DNA of 64,000 bases from Verrucomicrobiota bacterium (GCA_017301995.1 JAFLEH010000021.1:1-64000); one strand, 5' to 3'. Shown: positions 25,597 through 34,294, counted from the stretch's first letter. Numbers and translations are program-made. The notes: generated by a model not told the origin, from the sequence alone.

Positions 25597-27018
25597 TCAC
25601 CTCCCCGGCGCGCGCCAGATTTCCTGCCACTTGGCAAACTCCGACGGCCGGACGCGGAAGCGCGCGAAGTTTCCCTCGTGCAGACCATATAACTCCAGCT
25701 CGGCCAGATGGATGACCTTTTCGCGATCGGGAGGCGGAGCGAGTTCCGGCACCCTGCGGTTGAGAAACGCCACCGCCTGTTTGGGAGACATCGCGGCCCG
25801 CACCACTTCGCCAACCACTTCCGTCAACACGGTGCGGTACCGCAGGCGGAACGGGTCCGGCTGGCCGAAAACCCGAATGATCGCCGAGTGCCGGGCGCAG
25901 GAACGCTCGTAGGCCCACTCGAACGCATCGCGCAGGTAGTCGATGCGATTGAGTTCATACACACCTAACACCGCGTGAACGTAATCCTCCCGCGGCACAT
26001 CCGTGAACGAGAGCGGACACAGATTGTGCTTCACCAACGGAATGTTCGCCGCCAAACGGGACACCCGCTTGTTCACATCCTCGAACGGCTGCAAATACGG
26101 CAGATGCACCATCGCGAAAAACGCCTGCTCGAAAGGATCGCGGATCGCCCCAGCCTTCTCCAAAAACATATCAAACTGCTCCTCGATCACCTGCGGCACA
26201 TCCAACGGGCGATAGACCGAACGGCCGATCCCCACCGGATGCCTCCGCAAGCGCCCGCCGGACGCCTGGTCCGGCAACAGATTGTCCGAGAGCAGCGCGT
26301 GCAGGCTGCAAATCGTATAGCGGTCGAATCCGATCTCGCCGGACTGCTCCGCGAGCAACTCGATGGCCGCCTTGTGGTTGAGCAGCATCTGGGTTTCCTC
26401 GGTGCGGCGTCCGTCGGCGCTTTCGCCGTGTTCCAGCAGCCGCTGGGTTTCCAACAGCGAATAGGTGTTGCCCTCAAGCCGGCTCGAGTTCCAAGAAAGA
26501 TCGATCAACAGCCGGTCCATCACCTTGCGCAGATAGGTGCCCGCAGGTAGCGGTTCTTCGTTGGTCCGCCCCATTTCAAGCAATCTCTTCCGCATCGCGG
26601 CGGGAAGCAGGTGGGTGACGTTGGGCTGATAGTCAGTCAGAAACCCGTGATTGTATCCCACCGGTTTCCGTTTTGCTTCGGGTCTCGTGACGAGGTTTCG
26701 GATTTCCAACGCCTCGGGCGAGAGAGGAAGGACCTCATTCCGTTCCGTCTTTCCAACAGTATCTTTGCCGTAGGTTCTTTCCGGTTCGCGCAAAAAGCCC
26801 GGTTCCACCGCGGGAATCGAGTAGCGGCGTCCCTTCCGGTCGCCGTTGGCGCAAAGAATCCCCTCGTTCACCATTTGCGCCAATCGGCGCTGCAAGGTGC
26901 GACGTGGTGGCGCAAAATCCATACGAGCCGTGATTTCCTCAATCGCGGCCGCACCCCGGCAGAGCCCTACCGCACGGGTAATCCTCCGGATCTCGATTTC
27001 TTCAATGGGCTTGCGCAT
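25597..27018 (-). CDS. Fic-fold protein with N-terminal winged-helix region and degenerate Fic motif
   Basis: This 473-aa protein starts at ATG 27018. A longer open frame would run into the next gene upstream, so the shorter start is preferred. Residues ~1-75 look like a winged helix (ITRAVGLCRGAAAIEEITARM...RRLAQMVNEGIL). A Fic domain follows, with the self-inhibitory motif SSRLEGN near 175. The core motif near 305 reads QPFEDVNKR instead of HPFxxGNGR, so the catalytic His is Gln and the anion-loop Gly-Asn-Gly is altered. Canonical AMP transfer is therefore unlikely. A Fic subgroup with LPYLQPFEDVNKR is, to my knowledge, widespread, which suggests a conserved alternative role, perhaps regulatory. 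It lies downstream of lptE-like and bamD-like genes on the same strand. Confidence 0.85.
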   Translation of the reverse strand: MRKPIEEIEIRRITRAVGLCRGAAAIEEITARMDFAPPRRTLQRRLAQMVNEGILCANGDRKGRRYSIPAVEPGFLREPERTYGKDTVGKTERNEVLPLSPEALEIRNLVTRPEAKRKPVGYNHGFLTDYQPNVTHLLPAAMRKRLLEMGRTNEEPLPAGTYLRKVMDRLLIDLSWNSSRLEGNTYSLLETQRLLEHGESADGRRTEETQMLLNHKAAIELLAEQSGEIGFDRYTICSLHALLSDNLLPDQASGGRLRRHPVGIGRSVYRPLDVPQVIEEQFDMFLEKAGAIRDPFEQAFFAMVHLPYLQPFEDVNKRVSRLAANIPLVKHNLCPLSFTDVPREDYVHAVLGVYELNRIDYLRDAFEWAYERSCARHSAIIRVFGQPDPFRLRYRTVLTEVVGEVVRAAMSPKQAVAFLNRRVPELAPPPDREKVIHLAELELYGLHEGNFARFRVRPSEFAKWQEIWRAPGR

Positions 27019-27082
27019 GGCGCAAACATGGCACACATCTCCGATATGCGCCAGTATTTTTTCCCCCTTCCCGCATTTTTCC

Positions 27083-27589
27083 TCAAAACCCATTCGCAAG
27101 CCGCGAAACAATGGCGGTTCCGGCGCGTTCAAGCGCGTCGGGCAGGGCGTTGTTGCGGGCGGTTTGGAGATCCGCGTCCACAAAGAGTTGGCTATTGCCG
27201 GTGTTGGACCCCCGCGCGAGGACTTTTGACGGATCGCGGGCGTCCTTGAGCACCCAGTCGATGGTCACGACGGTGCTCAGTTCTTCCGGTCGCAGCGAGT
27301 CGAGGCGCTGGCTGCGGATCGCCGAATAGCGGATCGACCTGAGGCGGGTCTCAAGCACGGCGTCGGAATTCCCCACCGAGCCGACACGGTAGGTCCCATC
27401 CTGCGCGAAGGCACCGGTGAGCGCGGAGGTGGCGAGCACTTCGGCACGCGGATGCTGGGTGTCGTTGGCGGTCATCGGCACCGCAATGGTCTTTACGCTT
27501 TCAAGCGCGTGCGGCTTGACGTTTCCCACGCGGTATCCCACGCACGAGGGCAACACACAAGCGGTTAGCAAAAGCAGGAACGTTCTCAT
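27083..27589 (-). CDS. lptE: LptE-like LPS-assembly lipoprotein
   Basis: This 168-aa protein has a lipoprotein signal (LLLLTACVLPSC, Cys16) followed by GYRVGNVKP, the typical LptE opening. The body has strands and helices matching the LptE pattern: VKTIAVPMTANDTQHPRAEVLATSALTGAF, then VLETRLRSIRYS and RPEELSTVVTIDWVLKD, and finally a C-terminal helix with NALPDALERAGTAIVSRL. In the Lpt machine LptE plugs the LptD barrel in the outer membrane. It is 33 bp downstream of a bamD-like gene, so two outer-membrane assembly factors are cotranscribed. Confidence 0.75.
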   Translation of the reverse strand: MRTFLLLLTACVLPSCVGYRVGNVKPHALESVKTIAVPMTANDTQHPRAEVLATSALTGAFAQDGTYRVGSVGNSDAVLETRLRSIRYSAIRSQRLDSLRPEELSTVVTIDWVLKDARDPSKVLARGSNTGNSQLFVDADLQTARNNALPDALERAGTAIVSRLANGF

Positions 27590-27622
27590 GGCAATCGGCG
27601 GATCGGATGGAAAACCGGCGGC

Positions 27623-28558
27623 TTACTCGCCCATTTCGCGCAACCGCGCCTTGGACTTGTCGTGCAGTTTGCCGGAGCCACTGCGCTTCACGATATCGCG
27701 GTAATACACCTTCGCGGACCCAAACTGGCCGGTTTTGAAATAATACTCCGCGATTTCGAACGAACGGTCGAGGTCGCGACCACCGAGACCGGCGATCCGC
27801 TGGCGGGCCTCCGCGTTGCGGTGATGGCCGGGATATTGGTTGAGGTAGTCGTTGAACGCCTCGCGCGCGAGATCGATCGTCGCCATGTTCTGGTTGCCGC
27901 GGTCGGCCTCCTCGGTTAGAGCCACGCCGATCTGGAACATCGCGTCGGGAGCCTCCTTGCAATCGGGCTGGTCACGGACCAACTGGCGGTAGGCGGCGAT
28001 CGCCTTGGCCGCCTTCTTGTCCTTGCGGTGGAGTTCGCCGATCATGAACTGCGCCTTGGCCGCGGTGGCGGACTTGGGAGCGTTGTCCCTCACCTGGCCG
28101 AGCATCTCGACGATTTTCTCCACGCTCAGGCGCGTCTTGAGTCCGAGGAAACTGTTCTTGATTTCGCCTTCCGCGGCGGCGTTGGCCATGTTCGCCTGGC
28201 GGGACAGCGCGGTCGAATACAGTCCGCTTCCCTGGAATCGGGTCAGAAATTCCTGATAGGCTTTGAACGCCTTGAGCACCTCGCCGTTCTGCTCCAGCAA
28301 CTCCGCCTGCCGGAACCTGGCTTGCGGCGCATTGTCGATATAGGAATACCGCGTGGCGGTGCGGTCGTAGAGCTTGATCGCCTTTCCGGTCTGGCCGGCG
28401 TCGTCGGCCTGTTTGGCTTGCTGATAAAGCGCGTTGCCCTCGGCGATGGCACCCTGGTTGTTTCCGGCCATGAGCATCATGTCCGGGTCCGACCCACAGC
28501 CGGCCAAGAGCGTGGCAACCACCAATCCGGAAAGCGAAAATAGCGTTCGTCGCATCAT
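27623..28558 (-). CDS. bamD: BamD-like TPR lipoprotein
   Basis: This 311-aa protein has a lipoprotein signal (LVVATLLAGCGSDP, Cys ~21) and at least five TPR-like helix pairs: EGNALYQQAKQADDAGQTGKAIKLYDR, ARFRQAELLEQNGEVLKAFKAYQEFL, AKAQFMIGELHRKDKKAAKAIAAYRQL, EAFNDYLNQYPGHHRNAEARQRI and AEYYFKTGQFGSAKVYYRDIVKR. The YPGHH and AEYYFKTG signatures resemble BamD/ComL. It would assist BamA in outer-membrane protein insertion. It heads a minus-strand unit with the LptE-like gene and has a reasonable promoter just upstream. Confidence 0.82.
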   Translation of the reverse strand: MMRRTLFSLSGLVVATLLAGCGSDPDMMLMAGNNQGAIAEGNALYQQAKQADDAGQTGKAIKLYDRTATRYSYIDNAPQARFRQAELLEQNGEVLKAFKAYQEFLTRFQGSGLYSTALSRQANMANAAAEGEIKNSFLGLKTRLSVEKIVEMLGQVRDNAPKSATAAKAQFMIGELHRKDKKAAKAIAAYRQLVRDQPDCKEAPDAMFQIGVALTEEADRGNQNMATIDLAREAFNDYLNQYPGHHRNAEARQRIAGLGGRDLDRSFEIAEYYFKTGQFGSAKVYYRDIVKRSGSGKLHDKSKARLREMGE

Positions 28559-28565
28559 GCGGAAG

Positions 28566-28593
28566 ATGATAGCCTTCGCAGTCCAACAGGCAA
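28566..28593 (-). promoter_or_regulatory. Candidate promoter of bamD-lptE
   Basis: On the minus strand TTGCCT (28588-28593) and TATCAT (28566-28571) are separated by 16 bp and sit immediately upstream of the BamD start at 28558, implying a very short leader. Confidence 0.4.
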
Positions 28594-28595
28594 GG

Positions 28596-29456
28596 TCAAA
28601 TCTTCGGGATTTTGCCGCCCGCCGAAGCCACTGCCGCCTGCCACCAAAGCTCCCGGAGTCGATCGGCCACTGCCGTGGAGGGCAGATCCCGGGTGTCGCA
28701 GCGGGCCACGGAAACCGGTCCCCGCGTCGCGGAAGTGAGGAAAATCTCCTCGGCGGACTCGAGGTTGGAACCCGGGATCCGGCCTTCCGCGCACGGAATC
28801 CCAGCCCGTTTCGCCAATTCCAAAACGACGCATCGGGCCACTCCCGGAAGGCATCCCGAATCCAACGACGGCGTCCGCAGGATTCCGTCCCGCACCAGAA
28901 AAACGTTCGCGGTCGCCGCTTCGCATAGGTGTCCCGAAGTGTTGAAAAACAAAGTTTCCCCGAAACCCGACCGCCTTGCCTCGTCCAAAGCCACCAGGTT
29001 TTCCGCGTAGGACGCGCATTTCAGCCCGGACAGCGGACCCATTTCGTTTCGCCGCCAGCGGGAAAGCCCGACAACCAGCCCACCCGGAGCCTCCCCCAAG
29101 GCGGAAGCGGTCATCCAGAATCTCCGGTCAGTCCCAGCCGCCAGGTCCGCCAAACTCCCGCTGCCACCGCTGATTGCCGCACGCACCCTCGCCTTGCCGC
29201 GGGCCAAACCGTTCCGCTCCAACAATTCTCCCGCGGTTTCCGCCATCTCCCCCTCCCATGCCGCCGGACAAATCCAGCCCAATCGCGCGCACCCCGCCCC
29301 CAGCCTCCGCCAGTGCGCCTCGCCGAACGCCACCCGTCCATCAATCGCAAGCATCGTCTCAAACAATCCCAGACCGTGCAACCACCCGCGATCCGTCCAC
29401 GCCGGTCCCACAAGGCCCGGATCCACCCATTCGCCATCGCACCATACCACGCTCAT
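28596..29456 (-). CDS. Class IV PLP aminotransferase (branched-chain / aminodeoxychorismate lyase family)
   Basis: This 286-aa protein starts at ATG 29456, whose product begins VVWCDGEWVD like its family; an earlier in-frame start lacks support. Fold type IV marks are RGWLHGLGLFETMLAIDGR (~18-36), the putative PLP lysine in GLKCASYAENLVALDEA (~150), GFGETLFFNTSGHLCEAATANVF (~170-195) and LPGVARCVVLELA (~210). Members include IlvE, D-amino-acid transaminase and PabC; the length and GLGLFET fit a PabC- or Dat-like enzyme better than IlvE. The gene shares its upstream region with the divergent GYF-DUF4328 gene. Confidence 0.82.
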   Translation of the reverse strand: MSVVWCDGEWVDPGLVGPAWTDRGWLHGLGLFETMLAIDGRVAFGEAHWRRLGAGCARLGWICPAAWEGEMAETAGELLERNGLARGKARVRAAISGGSGSLADLAAGTDRRFWMTASALGEAPGGLVVGLSRWRRNEMGPLSGLKCASYAENLVALDEARRSGFGETLFFNTSGHLCEAATANVFLVRDGILRTPSLDSGCLPGVARCVVLELAKRAGIPCAEGRIPGSNLESAEEIFLTSATRGPVSVARCDTRDLPSTAVADRLRELWWQAAVASAGGKIPKI

Positions 29457-29561
29457 CGGCCACGGATCATGCCTTTTCGCCTGCCATTTGTAAACCACGG
29501 AGCAATTTTCGCTCGGTTTTGCTTGCCCCCCTCCCGCCCGGTTTGCTTGGATGGTCGCACG

Positions 29562-30554
29562 ATGAGTGACGCATGGCATTTACTTCAGGACGGGCAGCAA
29601 TATGGACCATACACCGGCGAGCAGCTCGTGGAATTCGTCAAGGAAGGGCGCATCGTCCGCGAATCGATGCTCTGGACCGAAGGCATGGCCGAATGGGCCC
29701 GGGCGGATGCCGTCGAAGGCTTGTTCCCGGCCGCTCCCGCACCCGTGCCGGTCGCCGCGGCGGCACCCTCCTACATTCCCGGTGGCCCCCAACCTCCATG
29801 GATGCGAGGGGGAGCGGCAGCCCCGCAAGCGCGCCCGGCAACCGGAATGGTCGCCGGTGCCCGACCGGGGATGGCGGTCTCACCCTATGCCACACCCCAC
29901 AGTTTCGGCCTGATAAGGGCCACGCCTGGCGAGGATTATCCTCCCGTGGAAGTGAAACCGACGATGTTCGGCATGATCGTGGCCATGCTGGGAGGCGGTT
30001 TCGTGCTTATGATTCTGTCGGTTTTTCTGCTCATTCACACCATTTTGACGCGTCCGGACCGGGACGGGCTGATCGGGGTTATGGTGTTGTTTGGCGCGGG
30101 AGTGGTCTGTATGATCATCGGTGCTATCATGCAATACATCGCCCTCTACCGGGCCTGGAGTTGTCTGCAATACTCGAATCCCCGCACAAGCCCGGGAAAA
30201 GCCGTGGGGTTCATGTTTATCCCCTTCTTCAATCTCTATTGGATTTTCCAAGCCTACCATGGTCTCGCCAAAGACTGGAACCGGATCATGTCACAGCACC
30301 CCAATCTCATCCGGATGCCCAGAATCAGCGAGGGCCTGGCTCTAACCATTTGCATCCTCTTTATCGTCGTATCCGCATTGAGCACTGTGACCGAAATCCT
30401 CGGGGCCGATCCCAATACCGCAAGCAATCTCGGTCTGGTGGTGCTTCTAGTATATTTGGTTCTCTACTTCATCTTCCTTGCCCAAATGATCAAGGGCATC
30501 AACGCGATGGCCTTCCGCCCCACCCGCCACCCCGGCACTTTCAACATCCGCTGA
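29562..30554 (+). CDS. GYF_2 domain plus DUF4328-like membrane protein
   Basis: This 330-aa protein starts MSDAWHLLQDGQQYGPYTGEQ, a GYF_2 domain (~1-52, with WTEGMAEWARAD), then a Pro/Ala/Gly-rich linker (~55-125). Four membrane segments follow (~135-165, 175-200, 255-280, 290-315). The cytosolic loop contains GFMFIPFFNLYWIFQAYHGLAKDWNR, typical of DUF4328-type proteins. Function unknown. It is the second GYF_2-membrane fusion in this window, the other being the RDD protein. Transcribed divergently from the aminotransferase. Confidence 0.8.
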   Translation: MSDAWHLLQDGQQYGPYTGEQLVEFVKEGRIVRESMLWTEGMAEWARADAVEGLFPAAPAPVPVAAAAPSYIPGGPQPPWMRGGAAAPQARPATGMVAGARPGMAVSPYATPHSFGLIRATPGEDYPPVEVKPTMFGMIVAMLGGGFVLMILSVFLLIHTILTRPDRDGLIGVMVLFGAGVVCMIIGAIMQYIALYRAWSCLQYSNPRTSPGKAVGFMFIPFFNLYWIFQAYHGLAKDWNRIMSQHPNLIRMPRISEGLALTICILFIVVSALSTVTEILGADPNTASNLGLVVLLVYLVLYFIFLAQMIKGINAMAFRPTRHPGTFNIR

Positions 30555-30635
30555 TCCGCCCGCCTGCCGAAAATCCAAAGGATTTCGCGCAAAGTCCGGA
30601 TTTTTGATTGCCAGCGCGCGGCGGCTTGCTACTGC

Positions 30636-31790
30636 GTGTGCATCCAGCAGCCACTCCACATCGCGGGCATGGGCGCGCTCTCCGCCCTCGGCACCGACGT
30701 GAACGCACACCTTGCGGCCGTGCGCGGGAGGGTTGTTCCCTTCCGTCCGCTCGGCGGCCTGCTCGGCGCTGAAAATCCCCACGCCAAACGGCCGGGCGCA
30801 TGGATCGAAAACCGTGCGGCTCTCACCCATCGCAAATGGAGTCCCGTCACCATGGCCGCCCTCCACGTGGCAGGCCAGGCGATCACCGAAGCCGGCTGGA
30901 ACGCGGACGATCTGCGTGACGCCGCCCTCGTCGTCGGAACCAGCCGCGGCAACGCGGCCGGATGGCTCGGCCCATGGCCGGGACGCCGCCCCTTCAAACT
31001 CATGGCGGCCAGCAACACCATCCACAGCGAACCCGCCGCCGCCATCAGCATCGTCCATGGCATGCCGGGACCTAACCAAGTTCTCGCCTCGGGATGCTCG
31101 GCAGGACTCGACGCCATCGGCGTCGCCATGATGATGGTCCAAAGCGGCATCGCCCCGCGCGCGCTCGCCGTAGCGGTGGATCTGCCGCTCGTGCCATTGT
31201 TGCTAGACAACTACGCGCAATCCGGACTCCTCGCACCCGCTTTCGATCTCGACCCCTATGCGCCGGATACGGCGGGCTTTGTTCCCGGCGAAGGCGCGGC
31301 CGCCATGGCGATCACCGCGGACCACCGCCCCACCGGCCTAACCGTACTGCATTACGGATGCAATGCGGACGCCTGCGATCCGGTGGGCATCCCCGCATCC
31401 GGCGGACGCACGCCGGAACTGTTGGAAAAGGCGTCCGCCGTCTGTGGCCTCCCATCCGCGGCCTGCCCCCACGCCACCGGAACGGCGGTCCAGGCCAAGG
31501 CGGATCCCGCGGTGTTTCGCGCGGCGTTTCCATCCGGCCACATGCCCACGCTGCACCTCATCAAACCGTTCACCGGCCACACCATCGGCGCCAGCGGCCT
31601 GTTGGAAAGCGTCATCCTCGCCGCCTTCATGCGCGGCGGCACTCTGCCTCCAAACCTGCCCGGACGCCACGCGCCGGAAGGGATTGACCTTCCGTCCGAC
31701 GAAATCCCCTGCCGTGGCAACGCCGTGAAGGTCTCCCACGGCATGGGTGGTCACAACGCGGCGCTCACGATCGGAACCTCCATTCCATGA
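30636..31790 (+). CDS. Beta-ketoacyl-ACP synthase-like protein
   Basis: This 384-aa ketosynthase has an intact catalytic triad. The nucleophile Cys is in LASGCSAGLDAIG (~149), the first His in CPHATGTAVQAKADP (~277) and the second in IKPFTGHTIGASG (~312). The N-terminal HIAGMGALSALGTDV is the usual first strand of KAS I/II enzymes, so a start at or near the GTG at 30636 is needed, since the next ATG lies inside that strand. It is somewhat shorter than FabF (about 410 aa). The stop overlaps the start of an L,D-transpeptidase gene by ATGA, and that gene overlaps a DUF1015 gene, so the three are coupled. No acyl-carrier protein or ketoreductase is adjacent, so its pathway is unclear. Confidence 0.85.
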   Translation: MCIQQPLHIAGMGALSALGTDVNAHLAAVRGRVVPFRPLGGLLGAENPHAKRPGAWIENRAALTHRKWSPVTMAALHVAGQAITEAGWNADDLRDAALVVGTSRGNAAGWLGPWPGRRPFKLMAASNTIHSEPAAAISIVHGMPGPNQVLASGCSAGLDAIGVAMMMVQSGIAPRALAVAVDLPLVPLLLDNYAQSGLLAPAFDLDPYAPDTAGFVPGEGAAAMAITADHRPTGLTVLHYGCNADACDPVGIPASGGRTPELLEKASAVCGLPSAACPHATGTAVQAKADPAVFRAAFPSGHMPTLHLIKPFTGHTIGASGLLESVILAAFMRGGTLPPNLPGRHAPEGIDLPSDEIPCRGNAVKVSHGMGGHNAALTIGTSIP

Positions 31791-32275
31791 CAACGGGATT
31801 GATAATAGAAATTTCGGTGGACCGACAGATCCTTTCACTGATCGACGGCGGACGGGTTATCGCAACCTATCCGGTTTCGACCGCGGCGGCCGGCACTGGG
31901 TCGGAACCCGGCAGCATGAAAACCCCAACCGGACGATTTGTCATCTCCGAGAAAATCGGCGGCGACGCCCCCGAAGATACCATTTTCGAATCCCGCCTGC
32001 CTATCGGCTTCTGGACACCCGGCGAACGCGAAAACGAAGACCTCATCCTCTCCCGCATCCTCCGCCTCGAAGGACTCGATCCGGAAAACGCCAACACCGC
32101 CGATCGTTTCATCTATCTTCACGGAACCAACCAAGAGGATCTGATAGGAAATCCGGTCAGCCACGGATGCGTCCGGCTTTCCAAAAAAGATATCATCGCC
32201 CTCTACGACCAGGTTTCACCCGGCACACCGCTGGTGATCCTGCCTCCATCCTCCAAACCTCAACCGACCGCATGA
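31787..32275 (+). CDS. L,D-transpeptidase (YkuD family)
   Basis: This 162-aa single-domain YkuD protein contains the signature IYLHGTNQEDLIG (~109) and SHGCVRLSKKDI (~126), which supply the catalytic His and Cys. Upstream strands (IEISVDRQILSLIDGG, PTGRFVISEKIGG) are also typical. The family forms 3-3 peptidoglycan cross-links or attaches proteins to peptidoglycan. There is no clear signal peptide, which is unusual for a periplasmic enzyme; either the real start is earlier, within the ketosynthase gene, or export uses another route. Coupled on both sides by 4-nt overlaps. Confidence 0.88.
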   Translation: MTTGLIIEISVDRQILSLIDGGRVIATYPVSTAAAGTGSEPGSMKTPTGRFVISEKIGGDAPEDTIFESRLPIGFWTPGERENEDLILSRILRLEGLDPENANTADRFIYLHGTNQEDLIGNPVSHGCVRLSKKDIIALYDQVSPGTPLVILPPSSKPQPTA

Positions 32276-33588
32276 ACACCCCGCCTGCCACCGCCTATCA
32301 AGTTCCGCACATCCTCCTGCCTACCCCCGATACCGACCCCTCCAAGTGGGCCGTCATCGCGTGCGACCAGTTCACCTCGGAACCCGAATACTGGGAACAG
32401 GCGGCGTCGATCGTCGGCGATTCGCCATCCACGCTCAACCTGATTCTCCCCGAGGTCTATCTCGGCAAACCCGGCGAGGATGACCGCGTGCGGACCATCC
32501 GCGAAACGATGCAAGCCTATCTGGCCTCCGACATCCTCGTGCCATGCGATCGGTTCATCCTCGTCGAGCGCACCGTCGCCGGCAAAACGCGGCACGGACT
32601 CATGCTGGAACTCGACCTCGAACACTACGACTATAACAAAGGTTCCCAGACGCTCATCCGCGCCACCGAAGGCACCATCCTCGACCGCCTTCCCCCGCGC
32701 ATCCGCATCCGGCAGGGCGCGCCGCTCGAACTCCCGCACATCCTCGTGCTCATCGACGACCCCAACCATACCGTCATCGAACCGCTCGTCGGCATGGCCC
32801 GCAACATGGATCCCATCTATGATTTCGATCTCATGCTTGGCAGCGGGCATCTGACTGGCTTCGCCTTGGAAGGCGCGGAGGTGGAACGGCATGTGGCATC
32901 CACCATCCAAGCCCTCGCGGATCCGGACACCTTCCGCAAGAAATACGGAGTCGATGCCGACCGCGGCGTCCTTCTTTTCGCCGTCGGCGATGGCAACCAC
33001 TCGCTCGCGACCGCAAAAGCAATCTGGGAAAGTATCAAATCCGAAGTTGGCATGGATCACCCGGCGCGTTTCGCGCTCGTCGAACTCGAAAACATCCACG
33101 ACCACGGCCTCGAATTCGAACCCATCCACCGCGTGTTGTTCGAAGTCCGCCACGACTTCCGCGAAGCGATGAAAGCCCACTTCGGCGATGGCGTCCGATT
33201 CCACGCATGCGACTCGGAAACCGAAATGGTTGACCTCGTCAACAACCAGTCGCCGGAAGCCCAGGCGGTAGGATGTGTCGATCCGGACGGATATTGCGTT
33301 GCTTATGTAAACACTCCGTCATGCAATCTTCCGGTCGGAACCCTGCAACGCTTCCTCGACGAGTGGAAAAACGAAGGCGGTTTCGGGGAAATCGATTATG
33401 TGCATGGCACCGATGTGGTCACGCGTCTCGGCATGCAAGCGGGCAACGTCGGCTTCTATTTGCCCGCTATGGCAAAGGGAGATTTGTTCAAAACCGTGAT
33501 CCTCGACGGCGCGCTGCCGCGCAAGACATTCTCCATGGGCGAGGCGATCGAAAAGCGGTTCTATATGGAATGCAGAAGGATCGGCTGA
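32272..33588 (+). CDS. DUF1015 family protein
   Basis: This 438-aa protein begins with PHILLPTPDTDPSKWAVIACDQFTSEPEYW and contains DRFILVERTV, GVLLFAVGDGNHSLATAKAIW (~240) and ELENIHDHGLEFEPIHRVLF (~270), all conserved in DUF1015. The C-terminal GMQAGNVGFYLPAMAKGDLFKTVI also fits. Function is not established; a GDGNHS motif suggests a catalytic or metal role. Last gene of the three-gene overlapping unit; 67 bp separate it from the HTH protein gene. Confidence 0.85.
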   Translation: MNTPPATAYQVPHILLPTPDTDPSKWAVIACDQFTSEPEYWEQAASIVGDSPSTLNLILPEVYLGKPGEDDRVRTIRETMQAYLASDILVPCDRFILVERTVAGKTRHGLMLELDLEHYDYNKGSQTLIRATEGTILDRLPPRIRIRQGAPLELPHILVLIDDPNHTVIEPLVGMARNMDPIYDFDLMLGSGHLTGFALEGAEVERHVASTIQALADPDTFRKKYGVDADRGVLLFAVGDGNHSLATAKAIWESIKSEVGMDHPARFALVELENIHDHGLEFEPIHRVLFEVRHDFREAMKAHFGDGVRFHACDSETEMVDLVNNQSPEAQAVGCVDPDGYCVAYVNTPSCNLPVGTLQRFLDEWKNEGGFGEIDYVHGTDVVTRLGMQAGNVGFYLPAMAKGDLFKTVILDGALPRKTFSMGEAIEKRFYMECRRIG

Positions 33589-33619
33589 GACATTTTATGA
33601 AATTTCTTGTGATTTTCTC

Positions 33620-33647
33620 TTGGCAATCGCTTGTCCCCGCCTAGACT
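33620..33647 (+). promoter_or_regulatory. Candidate promoter of the double-HTH gene
   Basis: TTGGCA (33620-33625) and TAGACT (33642-33647) with 16-bp spacing lie 8 bp before the ATG at 33656, implying an almost leaderless transcript. Confidence 0.4.
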
Positions 33648-33655
33648 CATCGCCG

Positions 33656-34234
33656 ATGAGTGCCAAACCAAAGAAAGCTGCCTCCAAAGGCAAGCGTTAT
33701 ACCGATACCGAAAAGCAAGCGATCGTCAGTTATGTCAACGACTTCAATGCCAAGAACGGCCGTGGCGGACAGGCCGCCGCTGTGAAGAAGTATGGCGTTT
33801 CCGCCCTGACAATCACCGGATGGCTGAAGACCGTGAAGCCCGCCAAGGCTGCCGCCGCTCCCGCGCCCGCTCCTGCCAAGGCTCCCGTCAAAACCGCGAA
33901 GCCGACGCCTATCAAGCCCATCAAGCGCGCCAAGGTTCCGCAAGGGACCCGTTATACCGATGAGCAGAAGAAAGTCGTCCTGGACTTCGTGGCCGCGGTC
34001 AACGAGAAAAAAGGCCGTGGTGGCATGACCGCCGCCGCGCGCAAGTTCAAGGTGACTCCTCTCACCATCTCCAACTGGCTTGCCAAACAGGGCGGGACCG
34101 CCTCCACCGGCGCGTCCAAGGCCAAGGCGAAGGAAGCGAAAGCCGCCGCCGCCGCCGTCACCAAAGCCCTCGCCAAACTGGCCAAGGCCGAGAAAGCCCT
34201 CGCTCAAGCCCGCGTTCTGCTGGCCGCGAAGTAA
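33656..34234 (+). CDS. Basic DNA-binding protein with two HTH repeats and an Ala/Lys-rich tail
   Basis: This 192-aa protein contains two copies of a ~45-residue HTH: residues ~14-58 (RYTDTEKQAIVSYVNDFN...GVSALTITGWLK) and ~100-146 (RYTDEQKKVVLDFVAAVN...KVTPLTISNWLAK). They share NxKxGRGGxxAAxxK. The linker is PAKAAAAPAPAPAKAPVKTA and the C-terminal tail is Ala/Lys-rich (AKAKEAKAAAAAVTKALAKL), like histone-H1-type bacterial proteins. I infer a nucleoid-associated or regulatory role with bipartite DNA contacts. The HTH resembles transposase/Brinker-like folds but there is no nuclease domain. A strong terminator follows. Confidence 0.75.
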   Translation: MSAKPKKAASKGKRYTDTEKQAIVSYVNDFNAKNGRGGQAAAVKKYGVSALTITGWLKTVKPAKAAAAPAPAPAKAPVKTAKPTPIKPIKRAKVPQGTRYTDEQKKVVLDFVAAVNEKKGRGGMTAAARKFKVTPLTISNWLAKQGGTASTGASKAKAKEAKAAAAAVTKALAKLAKAEKALAQARVLLAAK

Positions 34235-34261
34235 TCCGGATACCTATCAACCTCTATAACT

Positions 34262-34294
34262 CGGGCGGCGTGGAATTCCCACGCCGCCCGTTTT
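34262..34294 (+). terminator. Intrinsic terminator after the double-HTH gene
   Basis: A perfect 12-bp stem (CGGGCGGCGTGG at 34262-34273 with CCACGCCGCCCG at 34279-34290) and a 5-nt loop are followed by TTTT, 28 bp after the stop. Confidence 0.9.

Noticed and set aside
30608..30635. TTGCCA-16-TACTGC as a promoter of the ketosynthase gene
   Set aside because: Transcription would start inside the GTG-initiated coding region and cut off the conserved first strand, so the match is probably chance.
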